Below, one piece after another: positions 10,680 through 21,337 of a stretch of DNA of 64,000 nt (positions within the stretch are counted from its first letter, which is position 1; every line of letters begins with the position of its first letter). The translations under genes and the position numbers were made by a program. Location: NCBI GenBank assembly GCA_009746045.1, contig RPFO01000027.1:3037109-3101108 (forward strand), in the 5' to 3' direction. The DNA comes from Mesostigma viride (Eukaryota; Streptophyta; Mesostigmatophyceae; Mesostigmatales; Mesostigmataceae). The notes under the pieces were generated by a model that saw only the letters and a list, made by a program, of their open reading frames with translations, was not told the origin of the DNA and did no database searches.

Positions 10680-10944
10680 AGGCTCGACTGGCTCGTGAGG
10701 CGGCACAACGATGTCGGAAGGCATCGCGATAGCAGTAGCCAAGTACGCGACGATGTCGGTAGGTGTCGCGACAACGGTAGAAGGCGGCGCGACAGCAGCG
10801 ATTCAAGGGCGGCGCGACAGCGACAGAATGCGTCACGAGAGCGTTGAAAAGTGTCGCACCAGTATAGCGGGAAGTTGCGCGACCACAGTGGACGTCGGCG
10901 CGAGAGCAGAGGACGTCACCACACTCGTCACTGGAGAAGGCGGG
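10680..10944 (+). repeat. Degenerate GCGCGACA-rich repeat, left half
   Basis: The words GGCGCGACAGC, GTCGCGACAACGG and similar variants recur every 25-35 bases. The same texture resumes after the hAT insertion at 12262-12780, so the hAT element split one older repeat block. Confidence 0.5.
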
Positions 10945-12261
10945 CCGGGTTGGTCTGTACGCCGTACAGATGCGAAAAAATGCGGGATAAAGCATATTTT
11001 AGGCCTCCGCGTATTATACGCGTACTTTACTTCAGACTCCGCGGTTTGGACTTAGAATTTTTCGGGGGTACCAGCGGGCAGCGGGCACTGGCGCGGTGCC
11101 CAGGTTCTGGGCGCGGCGCGCTCACTGCACATTTGAGATTTTTAGATGCGTACAGTTCTTTTCATAAACTTAGCGCAAGCCTTGCTAAATGTTTGGCCGG
11201 TAGGAGACAGCTAGGACTAGGTACATAACGCATAATAACAGTGCGCCAGCAGGGATTAACTACTGGATATATTTGGAATAAACGTACACCTATTTACCTG
11301 GAAAATAACAGTGTGCCAGCAAATGCCAGCTGTGCTACTGACGGTGTAATGCCAATATAGCGACGACGAGGCCAGTGCGACTGTGCGACAGTGTGCAGGG
11401 CTCCATTTTCGATTTGCAGCCATGAAGAAGAAAGGGCCTGAATGGGATTTCGTTCTCGAGAAGAAAGAAGCAGTCACAGATGCTGTTAGTAACAAAACGC
11501 AGTTTGTGTCGAATAAGTTCTGCTCATTTTGCAACAAGAAGTTCTCATACGGGGCGGGGGCAATCAGCGTATTCCGAGTCTGTGCACACTTTGCCGGAAT
11601 CGCAGGGGAAGGGATGTTACCCTGCGACAAAATTCCACCGAATATCCGGAGCAGGTTTCTCAGGATTGCTAACAACAAGTTGCAGAAGTCAGACACCAAG
11701 AAGCAGCACAATTTGAACAGGGCAATGGCGGAGATGGGAGGGGCTGCGCCGGCTGACTTGTCGTCGGTTCCCAGCAAAGGCCAGCTGAGCATCACCAAAT
11801 GGCTGGTTCCCGTCGACGAGAAAGGTGTCCAGCTGCTGGCTGCCGAATTTTTTTTATCGAAAACGGCATTGCCTTCAATGCGGTTGTGGGATCCTTGAGA
11901 GCATGGTCCGTAGTTGTGTCTTATGTCCTCTCATGCATTATATAGTGGATGGCTTTCCTTACAATTAATTAATTAATTGATTCCTAATTACAATTCCCGT
12001 TGCAGCATGCTCCCCCCTACAAATCATAATCAGATAGGATTGCAGGGCATAAATGGAAGATGTTAATAAATAAGCATATACACCAAATTTCAGTTGCAAT
12101 AACTGCATGACCATCATCAAGGAGCGTGCTAATTGGGTGACTGACAATTGGACCACAAAAACTGTCGCGTATTTTACCGCCGCGTATTTTACACCCCCCC
12201 ACGTATAATACGCGTATTAAAGTCCACGTATTATACCCCGCACACGTATTTGCCAACCCGG
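10945..12261 (+). mobile_element. hAT transposon remnant with 8-bp target duplication
   Basis: The element begins CCGGGTTGGTCTGTACG and ends with the inverted CCGGGTTGG, and AAGGCGGG is duplicated on both sides (10937-10944 and 12262-12269). Eight-base duplications are diagnostic of hAT elements. Inside it is a BED-type zinc-finger transposase fragment on the plus strand. Subterminal regions at both ends are rich in CGCGTATTATACGCG-type words in inverted arrangement, as expected of transposase-binding sites. It is far shorter than an autonomous hAT element. Confidence 0.85.
11383..11925 (+). pseudogene. hAT transposase N-terminus (BED zinc finger)
   Basis: The frame encodes CSFCNKKFSYG, AHFAGIAGEGMLPCDKIPPNIR, which fits the plant-type BED finger C-x2-C...H...C that binds hAT termini. 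It continues with QLSITKWLVP, another hAT hallmark. It shifts frame in a T8 run at 11848-11855. Past it another frame reads IENGIAFNAVVGSLRAW, the usual start of the hAT catalytic region. The catalytic core and the C-terminal dimerisation domain are absent, so this copy is non-autonomous. Confidence 0.75.
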
Positions 12262-12780
12262 AAGGCGGGCGGCCAGTAGCGCCGGCAAGCGTGCCAGCAT
12301 CCGACGGCCCGGCGTGGTATCAATGGTGATAGACACGCCAGGAATGGAAGACGTCGAGCCAGCAACGGAGCATGTCGTGCGACAGAACATGCAGCGAGTC
12401 ACTTGTAAACAGCGCGACATGCGCGGCAGGCGGCGCAACAAGGATGGCTGGCTGCGCGACGGACACGCTATGAAGACTGCACGACAATGAGGCGTGGCAG
12501 GTGAGAGCGGCGGCGACCTGGGTCGTGACTGCAGACCTCAGCACAGGCATTTGCAACCGCCTCAGACTCGATCGGGGGTAACGATTACTTAGGCGTAACG
12601 ACGACAGTATGGTCAGCCGTCTCTTGTCCGCCGGCGGCACAACTCGAAATGGGTGCGCAATAGCGACCACAGGAGGGGCGCCGCTCGTCAGTGCAGCAGT
12701 AGACACGACAGACGATGGAGACACAACAGTACGTGTATAGGCTCAATGGCTAGCTGCGAGGCGGGATCGAGGGGGACAAC
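12262..12780 (+). repeat. Degenerate repeat, right half
   Basis: It continues the block at 10680-10944 with words such as GTGCGACAGAAC, GCGCGACATGCG and GCGCGACGG. Minus-strand frames here have no recognisable motif. Confidence 0.4.
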
Positions 12781-13275
12781 CAACCAACCTGAACCATGCA
12801 GCATGACAATTACTAAGATCCAAGAGAAGAAAGGGTCCTAGTAACAAAGGAAGGACGGAGCTTCGCCTTCCGGTCTGGCGGGGACTTGTGAGCAAACGAC
12901 CAAGATGAGGGCCTTACATACGTCGGTACCGACTGCACCCAAAAGTACCCAAAAAACCCTGTACCCCCCCACCTTTGACGGTCCAGAACATGGGTTAAAC
13001 TTTGTCAAAAGTATGCAAACCCTAGTACCATGCTGTGAAGAAACTATAAACTTTCGATCTTCTCAGCTAAACTTTTCCTAATTCTCAATAGATTTCGCGG
13101 CATCTGGTCCCCCGAGAAGGGGCCGATGCATCGGCTGGATCTCGATTTTTGGCGGAAAATCGGCAGCAAGACCATTTAGGGGTTAAGCGCCAGCCCGAGG
13201 GGCCGGTGCCAGATGAGGAGTAATTCGGCAGATCGATCCTTACGCACAGCCGTGAAGATCTGTCCAGGTCCAGGA
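12781..13275. other. No supported gene
   Basis: There is no protein-like frame or clear repeat. The boundary with the retrotransposon fragment falls close to 13270. Confidence 0.45.
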
Positions 13276-14961
13276 CTATAGGTGGGGGCAGGGGGTGGCC
13301 GGGGCGGGCACCGCGAAGGCAGGTTCGTCGGGGTGAAGGTCGCGCAAAGCCTGCAGGGTCGGGGGAGTGGAGGGAGCCAACGCAGTCATTTCGAGCTTTT
13401 GCATGGCCCGACTCAATTCACCTACCTTCACCAACCGCATGACGCCAACTTCCACCCGGGCAAAGGAGGCGGCCCCCGACACCCGGGGGGAGGCCGAAGG
13501 CTGCAGCGCCCACAGCCCTTCCCAATCACCTAGTAGGAACCGCCGGCAGCGAGCGATGACCGCACCCTGTACGCCATGCACGCATGCACGCCTCGCTCCA
13601 ACGGCGCTAAGAGGATCCGGGGGGTGTCAGACAAGAAACAGCTTGTGGCCGAGTTCGTCGAGGGGGTGACTGTGAATCCGGGCCATGCAGGGAAAGCAAG
13701 GCACAGCGCGTGAACAAGCTCCGGGCGCGGTGATCGAGGGACGTCCGGGAGCGTCATGCAAGGGTTGCGCGCACAAGCGGCAAAAGGGAGCGTGGCCAGG
13801 AATGCCCAGCGGCCCTGCCGAGAGGTCCCCCGGATCGCTCGTACCCTGCGATGCCGGAGGAGCTGGGGCGGGGGCCGACCGAGGGGCCGCCTCTGACCAG
13901 CGGGAGGCCGGTACGTGCGGCTGCCGGGCCGCCGGGCAGGCCGTTCTGGGGGGCGGCGGCACTGCCGCGCTCATGCTGGTATACCGCCTGTGGATCGAAA
14001 AAAATCCGCTGGCAATGGGCTGCCGGGCAGCGGTAGCAGTCCATGGCGCGCATGGCTGCCTCCGTGATGTGGGGGTGGGAATTAAGCCCGAATGTGCACC
14101 AGCAACGAATTCCGGTTGGGCAGGCGCACGCCACACAGAGTCACCAAGGGGACCATCGACTTGGCAATTTGTTAATGGAGGCCATGCATCTGAGGGGGTG
14201 CGCCTACCCAGTCGGGCGGCCCCGCGGGCCGAGAGGGTGAGGGGTCGGGAGCACCCTCAGCCAGAGGAGCTAGCGACAGCTGCAGGCCTCCGCGAAACCC
14301 AGGGCGGGGCCGGCCGCCGGGTAGTCAGCAGGGCTCGCAGCAGCCGAGGACAAGACCGGCCCGGGGCCAGCCCCCACGGCCGGGAGGGGGGCGCTGGAGG
14401 AGGCAGCCAAGCCGGCGCGCGACCCACGACCACGCACAGGGGGGGCAGGGGTCGGGGCATGCGCGTTGGGCTGGCGGCGCACGGACACGGGCGAGGTCCC
14501 CAGCGGGATAACGTCAGGATCGAGGCAACTATGTAGGGGGAAAGGACCGCGGCCCCGGGCAAAGGGGGCAGGTGGTGGATGTCGCGTGCAGGCTTGTGGC
14601 GATGCAAGCTTGATGGAAGACGTGGCCGCAAGCAGGGAGGCGGCAGAGACCCGTCACCCGGGCGATGCAGGTCCAAGCAGATGGGGCAGGAGGGGCAGCT
14701 GGCAGTGACATCCACCAAATGGGCCGGCCCATAATAATAGTGGGCGGGCGCCGCGTCCCACCCCAGCTCCCAGCTCGGCAGTCGTGCGATCTCATCGGCG
14801 GAGAGAAGACGGCGGCGTGGACCAGCAGGGTGCCAGAGATGGGGGATGCATGCAAGCTCGAGCACATCGTGCAAGACGGCGGGCACGTCGGCCGCACCCA
14901 CGCTCAAGAACACGCCCCCCATTACAATTCGTTCAAGTGGCCCGCCGGAGCGGCTGTACAA
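13276..14961 (-). pseudogene. 5' part of a non-LTR retrotransposon with RING-H2 finger
   Basis: Read on the minus strand, several frames succeed one another. From 14961 there is LSADEIARLPSWELGW, then CPSCPICLD. One base later in frame comes LPACGHVFHQACIATSLHA and CPLC. Together these give a complete C3-H2-C3 RING-H2 finger with normal spacing, split by a frameshift near 14648. A proline-rich linker follows, then Cys/His clusters (CYRCPAAHC; CRLCAQPL; CFPCMARIHSH), then RCRRFLLGDWEGLW and RLVKVGELSRAMQKLE...LAPSTPPTLQALRDLHP. The last block resembles the segment before RT in algal and plant LINE-like elements. No RT follows, so the 3' part is lost. RING fingers usually confer ubiquitin-ligase activity; a role here is inference. 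Confidence 0.5.
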
Positions 14962-15062
14962 TTTTTCCCAGTGAGCGCGCTGCCAAGTGTACTTGTGGGC
15001 AAATTTTTAGGTGCCCCGTCACTTCGAGGTACTAAAAATTAGGCTACGGTACGAATTCAGCG

Positions 15063-15300
15063 AATTTCAGCGAATTTTCAGTCGAACCAAAGGAAGTGAC
15101 GCCAACTACCAAAAAGTTTCCGTTACGAATTTTCAGCCCAACACTCGCGCAAAATGAAGTGACGGCAACTACCAAAAAGTTTCCGTTACGAATTTTCACT
15201 CCCACACGTTTGCACAAAAGGAAGTGACGGCAACTACCAAAAAGTTTCCGTTACGAATTTTCAGTCCCACACTTCGCGCAAATTTTAGTAGGGCTGCACG
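15063..15300 (+). repeat. Three tandem copies of a ~70-bp unit
   Basis: GGAAGTGACGGCAACTACCA, then AAAAGTTTCCGTTACGAATT, recurs three times with small changes. Each copy is followed by a variable tail (CCCAACACTCGCGC, CCCACACGTTTGCAC or CCCACACTTCGCGC). Confidence 0.9.
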
Positions 15301-15596
15301 CAAGCTACCTTTCAAAATTTTGCGCTAGTATGGAACGCAATTCATTCGTCCGGAGGAATGCTGCTCGTCAACTGCCCCCGTTCAGAAAGTTGCGCCGAAC
15401 TTTACTTGAGATTTGGAAATCTGAACGTGCGGTTGGAGTTTCGCGGGGAAACCCAAGTTCCCAAGTAATTCACCAATGACGCGCTTCGAACACTTGTCCG
15501 CTAAAACCTAAGCAGCCGCTCCGGCTGGCCACTTAAACGAAACTTGATGCCCCCCGCGCATCGTACAGAACCAGGTCGCCGGCGTGCACTATATGT
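15301..15596. other. No supported gene
   Basis: AT/GC-mixed sequence without a convincing frame. It precedes the LINE remnant. Confidence 0.4.
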
Positions 15597-16005
15597 GACT
15601 CCTACGTCGAAGAGGAGCTCCGGGCCACCGTGAAACAGCGCACCCATGTCCTCGAGACTTGGGCGCGCCCCAAGGACCCCCAGACCAAAGGGCTCCTCGA
15701 TCCTCTGGTTTTGCGCCCACCCGCGGGTGGTTCACTGGCTCCGTGGCGTTCCGGCCCCCCACTTGGTGCGGCTTGCCGCGGAAGGCCACGACGAGCGCAT
15801 TCAGGCCGCCTTGCAGGTGCTCCTCCCCGGCCCTAGCCTGCCAGCTCAATCCATGCGCTTGGCACCCTCCCCTGCCGCATGGGCGGGTGTGGGCTCACTC
15901 GCGCCGCCCGCCTCGCCCCCGCCGCCAAAGTCCTTGGCTCTGTTGCTCAGGCCTGGGCGGAGATCCACCGGTTGGTCCCCAGCGCTGCTCAGCGCTACAA
16001 AAACC
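15597..16005 (+). pseudogene. Decayed LINE RT fragment (copy B)
   Basis: In shifting frames it encodes TKGLLILWFCAHPRVVHWLR, LVRLAAEGHDERIQAAL and then RMGGCGLTRAARLAP-like sequence. This is homologous to residues about 150-250 of the LINE copy at 17367-19290. Several frameshifts and replacements show it is older or from a different subfamily. Both ends are lost. Confidence 0.7.
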
Positions 16006-16326
16006 CAAGGTGACCCCAGGGGTGGGCACCTGGGACACATGGATCCACGGGAAAGTCATCACATGTGGCCAGGGTGTGACAGCAGCCAGTATATCATCAC
16101 AACCCCGTGGGGGTGCACGGACATGTGTGCAATACATCCATTATTATTCATAATAAAATCCAATTACACATTGTGATGCCATGAAATGACTCAATAATGC
16201 AAACATTATCCATTGCTTTATTAATTTATTCAGAAAACACTTGTCTCTAAGCCAAGCAGGTCAAGCCCTGCTGCCACAGGGTTTATAAAGCACTAGGTCT
16301 ACTTAGCATCAGGCTTCTTTTCGTAG

Positions 16327-17286
16327 CTAGGCAGTCATGGTCTCCGTGATCTGCTGCTGTGTGAACCCAAGACTGGCCATATGTGCCAGCATTCTGTGCA
16401 GGGTTTGCAGCCCTTTCTCCACTTCAGCGTTCGCAGGGAGGGGCTTCTCCCCAGGAGTGGCAGGTGCAGGCTTCTCCTCCTCACTGGCGGGTGCAGGCTT
16501 GTTCCCCTCGCTGGCGGGTGCAGGCTTCTCCCCAGCACTGGGTGCAGGCTTCTCCCCAGATGCCTGACCGGCTGCAGTCTTCGCCTGGGAAGGGACGGGG
16601 GTCTTCTTGATGGCGAACCCCCTGTCTGCCGGGCTCGGCGTGATTTTTGTGAGCTTGACGCGTCGTCCGACCGGTGGCGACTTCCTGGCCCTCTTGGAGG
16701 AGGGAGTGGCTTCCTCCTCCTTCTTTACAACTACCTCCCACTGCATCGGCGGGGGGTCGTTGGTCCCAGTAACATCGACCTCCTGGGCCGCGAGGGTTTC
16801 CTCCTGCTGCATGCGTTCTGCCCACGCATCTCTCGCCATCTTGGCTGTGACGCGATTACCTGGAGCCATGTTCGCCGACCCCCTAAAGTTCTTGAGAAAG
16901 TCACGCATCCTTGCGTCGTACTGGCTGTCAATCTTTGACAGTGGCAACCATGCCATGGTGAGGTCAGAAAACCTCGTCCTCACGTGCATTACACCGCCTT
17001 CCAGCTTAACGCTGTCAAATTTGTACACCTTTCCGTCGTCGTTGTATGCTGGCTCCTCCTCCTCCTCGCCTTCCTCATCTGATGACGAGGAGGAGGAGAC
17101 AATGTCGGCATTTGCCGGCCCCCCCTGGGTGGCCTTGCCCCTCGAGTTTCTCTTTGAAACATCGTCGACTACCTCCTGGAGCATGTCTCCTACTGCGTGA
17201 AATAAAGCGGCGATTGGCAGCCGCTTCGCCTGCCTAACGTTGTCTTTCATTATGTCGTTATCCTTCATACCTGGGCTATCGTTCAT
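16327..17286 (-). CDS. Acidic, Pro/Lys-repeat protein, function unknown
   Basis: This intact single-exon gene has 319 codons from ATG 17286 to the stop at 16327. Residues about 60-80 form an acidic and serine tract (SSSSSSDEEGEEEEEP). Residues 85-135 form a compact block (KVYKFDSVKLEGGVMHV, LTMAWLPLSKIDSQYDARMRDFLKNF). A basic, nuclear-signal-like segment follows (KRARKSPPVGRRVKLTK). The C-terminal third has about five variants of GEKPAPA, then a helical tail (LQTLHRMLAHMASLGFTQQQ). Charge pattern suggests a nuclear or chromatin-associated protein, but I do not recognise a family. A LINE sits 80 bases upstream and another remnant lies downstream. AT-rich sequence at 16160-16230 may hold the polyadenylation site. 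Confidence 0.7.
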   Translation of the reverse strand: MNDSPGMKDNDIMKDNVRQAKRLPIAALFHAVGDMLQEVVDDVSKRNSRGKATQGGPANADIVSSSSSSDEEGEEEEEPAYNDDGKVYKFDSVKLEGGVMHVRTRFSDLTMAWLPLSKIDSQYDARMRDFLKNFRGSANMAPGNRVTAKMARDAWAERMQQEETLAAQEVDVTGTNDPPPMQWEVVVKKEEEATPSSKRARKSPPVGRRVKLTKITPSPADRGFAIKKTPVPSQAKTAAGQASGEKPAPSAGEKPAPASEGNKPAPASEEEKPAPATPGEKPLPANAEVEKGLQTLHRMLAHMASLGFTQQQITETMTA

Positions 17287-17355
17287 TGTATCACTTCCCT
17301 TCGCGTTGTTTGATTAATTAATTCATTGCACGCATGCACGCCGCCTTTGATTTAT

Positions 17356-19301
17356 TATGTATATGTCATGGCACTCGCGGCGGCCTGCTGTCGCGGTCGG
17401 GCACCCAGCAAGGGGACCCCCTGGGACCCCTGTACTTTGCCGCCCCCCTCCAGGGTTGCCTCCAAGCGGTCCATGCTGCCCACCCGGCGGTCGCTATTCA
17501 GGCCTACTTGGATGATATCTACCTGCTGGGCCCTGTGCCGGACACCACCGCGGCTCTGCTGGCACTGCAGACCGCGGTGGCCGACATCAACCTCCAGTTG
17601 ACCCTTGCCAAGTGCGCGGTGTACTCGCCCCAAGGTGATTGCTCCGGCTTTCCGCCCCAGCTCTTGGGCCGGGACGAGCGCCTCCATGGGTTGGATGTCC
17701 TCGGCGTTCCGGTTGGCGACCCCGCGTTTGTCATCGATGCTCTGCGGGCCGCCCTCGAGGCACGCACTGAGGTACTGCCCTTGATTGCGCGCCTTCATGA
17801 TTCGCAGACCAAGGGTCTGCTTCTGTGGTTTTGCGCTCACCCTCGCGTCGTTCACTGGCTCCGGGGCGCTCTTCCGTCTCAGGTCCGGCTGGCCGCCGAG
17901 GGCCACGACGAACGCATCCAGTCGGCCTTGGCGCAGCTGGTCCCGGGCCCCGACCTCCCGCCACATGCTATTCGCATTGCCTCCCTGCCTGCACGGATGG
18001 GTGGCTGCGGTCTGACTCGTGCCGCCCGGCTGGCCCCAGCAGCCTTTTTGGGCTCCGTCGCTCAGTCGTGGGCGGAAAGCTGCCGGCTCCTGCCCCTTTT
18101 GGCAACGGCAGCGCCTGACCTCCTGGACCCCAGCAGCCCTTTGCCCTTCGTCACCGCCATCCAGGAGGCCTATGCTGAGATCCAGCAGGCCTGTTCTCCC
18201 GTCCGTGCCGCTCAGGCGGTACAGCGCCACCTCCCTCGCGGCACTCCCTCGGTCGCCTCCGTTCAATCTCCCGCCGCATTCCCTGCTCGCGTCATCGATA
18301 AACACCAGAAAACCTACGCGGGTATTCTGCACACGCCTGATTGGATTGCTCTTTTCGCGGACCTCAACGCCCAGGGACGTGCGTGGCTGTTCTCGCTTTC
18401 CTTGCGGAGTGTGGGCTCGGCGTACCTTCGTGCTCTTCCCATGGCCCCCCCATTCGCCTTGGCTCCCAGCCACTACTCGGTGGCGCTCCGGCACCAGCTA
18501 TTTGCCCCGCAGCCTCTTGTTCCGGCCGGGCGGCCTTGTGGTAGCTGTGGGCAGCCGCTGGATCCCACGGGGACTCACTACCTTGCCTGCATGGGGGGCC
18601 AACAGAATCAGAATTGGTATTTGTATTTGCACACTGTCCTCCTGACGGTGGTGCTCGCCATGATTCGGTCGGTTTTCCCCCACGCGAACATCCGGTCCGA
18701 GGATGCGGATGGCGCTGCCTTCTATTCCCCCAACCACCGGCCTGACATCGTGGTGCTGGACTTTGAGGGGGTGGCCGGCATCTGCTTATTGACGTTTCGG
18801 TGGCGCGGCCCTTGGCTCTTAGCCACGTGGCTGGGGCCTCCCTCACGGCAGGTTACACGGCGGACCGGGCGGAGCGGGCCAAGCTCCTGGCCTACGGCGA
18901 CGTCGGGCACCATCGTGTGGTGCCCTTTGTCCTGGAGGAGTTTGGGGCCATGGGGCCCCTGACCTCCGCCTTCTTCAAGGAGTGTTGCCGGCTCCGGGAG
19001 GACCGGCTGGACCTGGAGGGCCAGCGGGCCCCATGGTCGGCGCGGACCTGGACGTCATATTGGCGTCAGCGCTTGTCGGTGGCGCTGACTCGGGCCATGG
19101 CGGACATCATGCTCCGCCGTACGCGGGCTGATTTTGCGGTGCAGCAGGGCTATTAGGTTCCTCCCGTTAGGCGTTTCCATTGGTCTTATCGTAGTATAGA
19201 GCTTTGACATGGCTCTGTATATAGGTTTATAGCTGGGCGTTTGCTTTGGTTTGAGTGATTTCACTCTGCTGTAAGTAATTATATTTTTAATATGTATATG
19301 T
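17356..19301 (+). mobile_element. 5'-truncated LINE (copy A) with 11-bp target duplication
   Basis: TATGTATATGT occurs at 17356-17366 and again at 19291-19301, bracketing the element at 17367-19290. The 3' end reads ATATTTTTAA rather than a long poly(A). The element starts inside the RT domain, the usual result of incomplete target-primed reverse transcription. A second 5'-truncated copy of the same subfamily lies at 58547-59368. Confidence 0.88.
17368..19156 (+). pseudogene. LINE RT and restriction-like endonuclease
   Basis: The open frame begins in RT (SGTQQGDPLGPLYFA, about residue 25 of the frame) and has the catalytic block AYLDDIYLLG, where LDD replaces the usual ADD. After a thumb and linker region comes a Cys/His cluster (CGSCGQPLDPTGTHYLACMGG). 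Then RPDIVVLDFEG and, after a one-base shift, LLIDVSVARPLA complete a PD-(D/E)xK-type endonuclease motif. This order is like that of elements that nick with a restriction-like enzyme. A run of five Gs near 18767 breaks the frame; copy C at 58.5-59.4 kb has six Gs and reads through. The tail ends ADFAVQQGY at 19156. Confidence 0.85.
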
Positions 19302-19769
19302 TTACCACCCCCAAAATTCGATAATTTGCCAAGTGGGCCGCCAGCCACCCCCCTTACAATTCGTTCCAAGTTCAGAATGTACATTATATACGATTCTGAT
19401 CCGTGATACTGCATTCGTACGGTGCAAGTACCATATTCTGGCGTCGTACGGTACAGTATAGGCTCGGCTCCGAATTCGGTGGTCCCGGACTTGAGAAAAT
19501 TGCCTAAGTCCCAAACACTAAGGCGTATGGGCCTGCTACCTAAGTGCACATGCCAAAGTACTTGTCCAAATTGTCATTAAATTATATATCCATGCAAGGC
19601 TTGATAAGCACATTGTTCGTGAATGTTTGCATGCAAGAAACTTTTATTATTTCAATATAAACCATGGGTAAATGTATGAAAATATACAAGGTCCCACGGG
19701 ACTCTCCCTATACTGACTACCATGCGTGATAGTGTACATCACAAATGACAAAGTCCTAGGGACTTGTCT
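19302..19769. other. Intergenic, no supported gene
   Basis: AT-rich sequence between the LINE and the stop codon of the minus-strand gene. It probably includes that gene's 3' UTR. Confidence 0.5.
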
Positions 19770-20913
19770 TTAGTCCCCCTTCATGGAGCAGGGCCTCATG
19801 GAGGGGTTGGAGCCAGCCGGGCCAGCTTGAAAACGCTGGGAGGGGTTGGCACCACGGAAGACCTTCTCCTTCTTCACGACTGGCTCCTCAGAGGTGGGGG
19901 GGGAGTCAGCAGGGCGCTTTCCCTTGAGGAAGTCGCTCTTGGGGACCTCCACAACGTCGTCGTCGTCATCCTCCACCTCGATGACCTTGGGGGCCATCTT
20001 GGAAGGCGTGGTCTTCACCCTCCTGCAGGTGTTGCCCCTGAGGAACTTGGGCTCCTCCTCCTCCTCCTCCTTGACCTCAGCCTCCTGGGGCTGCTGCTCC
20101 TCCTCCTGCTCCTGCTCCTCCTGCTCCTGCTCCTCCTCCTCCTCGGGATCCCGCTTGAACTGGTACCACGGGTCCTCCGCGTCGTCCAACAGCTCCTCGT
20201 CGTCCTCGTCCTTCTCAGACTCGAGGGCCCCCTCCTCAGCGTCAGACTCGTCCTGGATTTCCTGGAGGCGCCTGCGGGCCTCCTCCTGGATCGCCTTCCT
20301 CCTCTCGTCCCTGTCCGCCTTCCTCACTTGCCACTTGAGTGGCATGTTGTAGCGAGGGTCGGACTCGCAGGGGTCCACGGGCCTGGGGATGTTCGGAGCA
20401 GTGAAGACGTTCTCCTCCTTGGAGAAGAAGCACTTGACGCAGAGCTCGCGCTTCCAGTTGGCGTTGGGGAAGAACGTCTCATCCCCGCACTCTGGGCATT
20501 CGGGGGGGAAAATCGGCTTGTGGTCGATCTCGTTGTTCTGCAAAGTGGGGTGGGCAGCACAAAATTTTACAAGGGGCAGTGCGTCTTGTTAGAATCCAAA
20601 GGAGGAGTGCAAAAATGAAGCCAAAGTCAGCAAAAAAACGCAAGGAAAGGAAGTTTACCTCGAGCCTGTGCTCGCAGAGGATGCATTCCGTGTGGTAGCC
20701 ACCGATATCCTCGGGGACCTTGCGAAACTTGTCAATGGGGAGCAAGGTATCGCAACAAATGCAAATGGACAGCACTTCTGCGACTGGCTTGTTTTCCTTG
20801 TTCCTTTTTGCGAGAGCTGCGTCAAAAGCGTCGTGGAGCTTGTCTGTCATATCGTGGACTTTGACCCCATTGCCTGGGTAAGCGCGGACTGGGAAACGCT
20901 TAGTGCGGGCCAT
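19770..20913 (-). CDS. Two-exon zinc-binding acidic protein, function unknown
   Basis: Exon 1 is 20659-20913 and exon 2 is 19770-20537. They join in phase 0 across a 121-base intron with donor GAG|GTAAAC and acceptor TTTGCAG|AAC, giving about 340 residues. Exon 1 supplies CICCDTLLPIDKF and CILCEHRLE; exon 2 adds CPECGDETFF and CVKCFFSKEE. This makes two CxxC...CxxC zinc modules near residues 50-125. The first resembles the short treble-clef modules found before HNH-type domains. The C-terminal half is charged, with Glu- and Gln-rich runs (EEEEEQEQEEQEQEEEQQ) and short basic motifs, suggesting a nuclear protein. No HNH catalytic motif is visible. It is head-to-head with the RING/TRAF-type gene. 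Confidence 0.75.
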
Positions 20914-21006
20914 TGTGTTTTGGTGCTAAGGGGTTGGTTTTGCTAAGAGCTTTTTGGCTATGGCGGTTTGGCTTGCAGAATGCCCTTGGATGCAAAGGGG
21001 GAAGTG

Positions 21007-21013
21007 TTTTATA
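21007..21013 (-). promoter_or_regulatory. TATA box of the minus-strand zinc gene
   Basis: The minus strand reads GGTATAAAACAC, a consensus TATA box about 95 bases before the ATG at 20913. Confidence 0.5.
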
Positions 21014-21337
21014 CCTTCCCCGTGGATGACGCATGGGACTTGTGAAAAATCCTGTGGTCGCCGCTGTGACAGGCTGGTAACGGCAAAACGGCCGTGGAAA
21101 TCCACGCGGTGAAGGCCGCGGGCCGCGTGAATCCACGGGAAATCTGATACGAAACCGCCTTTCCCGCGGCACGCCACGCTAGACTGGCATGTAACCGCCG
21201 TTTCCCGCGGCACTCCACGCTGGACGAGTTCAGAAAACCGCGTCACGCCACGCTGTAGACAGGCCATACGAACTCGCGACAGGCCATAGGAACTCGCGAC
21301 AGGCCATACGACGCTGAGCAGGAGCCAGAGCCGGGTA
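21014..21337. promoter_or_regulatory. Shared region between divergent genes
   Basis: The words TTTCCCGCGGCAC(G/T)CCACGC and its variants recur at about 21160-21260, and AATCCACG(C/G)G recurs in both orientations at 21085-21145. Three copies of a 20-base unit, GACAGGCCATACGAACTCGC and variants, occupy 21262-21313. Repeated words between divergent genes could be regulator sites, which is inference. Confidence 0.35.

Noticed and set aside
13685-14536. Plus-strand 283-codon frame
   Set aside because: No motif; the minus strand carries the RING and LINE-like motifs.
17355-18494. Minus-strand 379-codon frame opposite the LINE
   Set aside because: The plus strand holds RT, zinc cluster and endonuclease motifs; the minus frame is a shadow.
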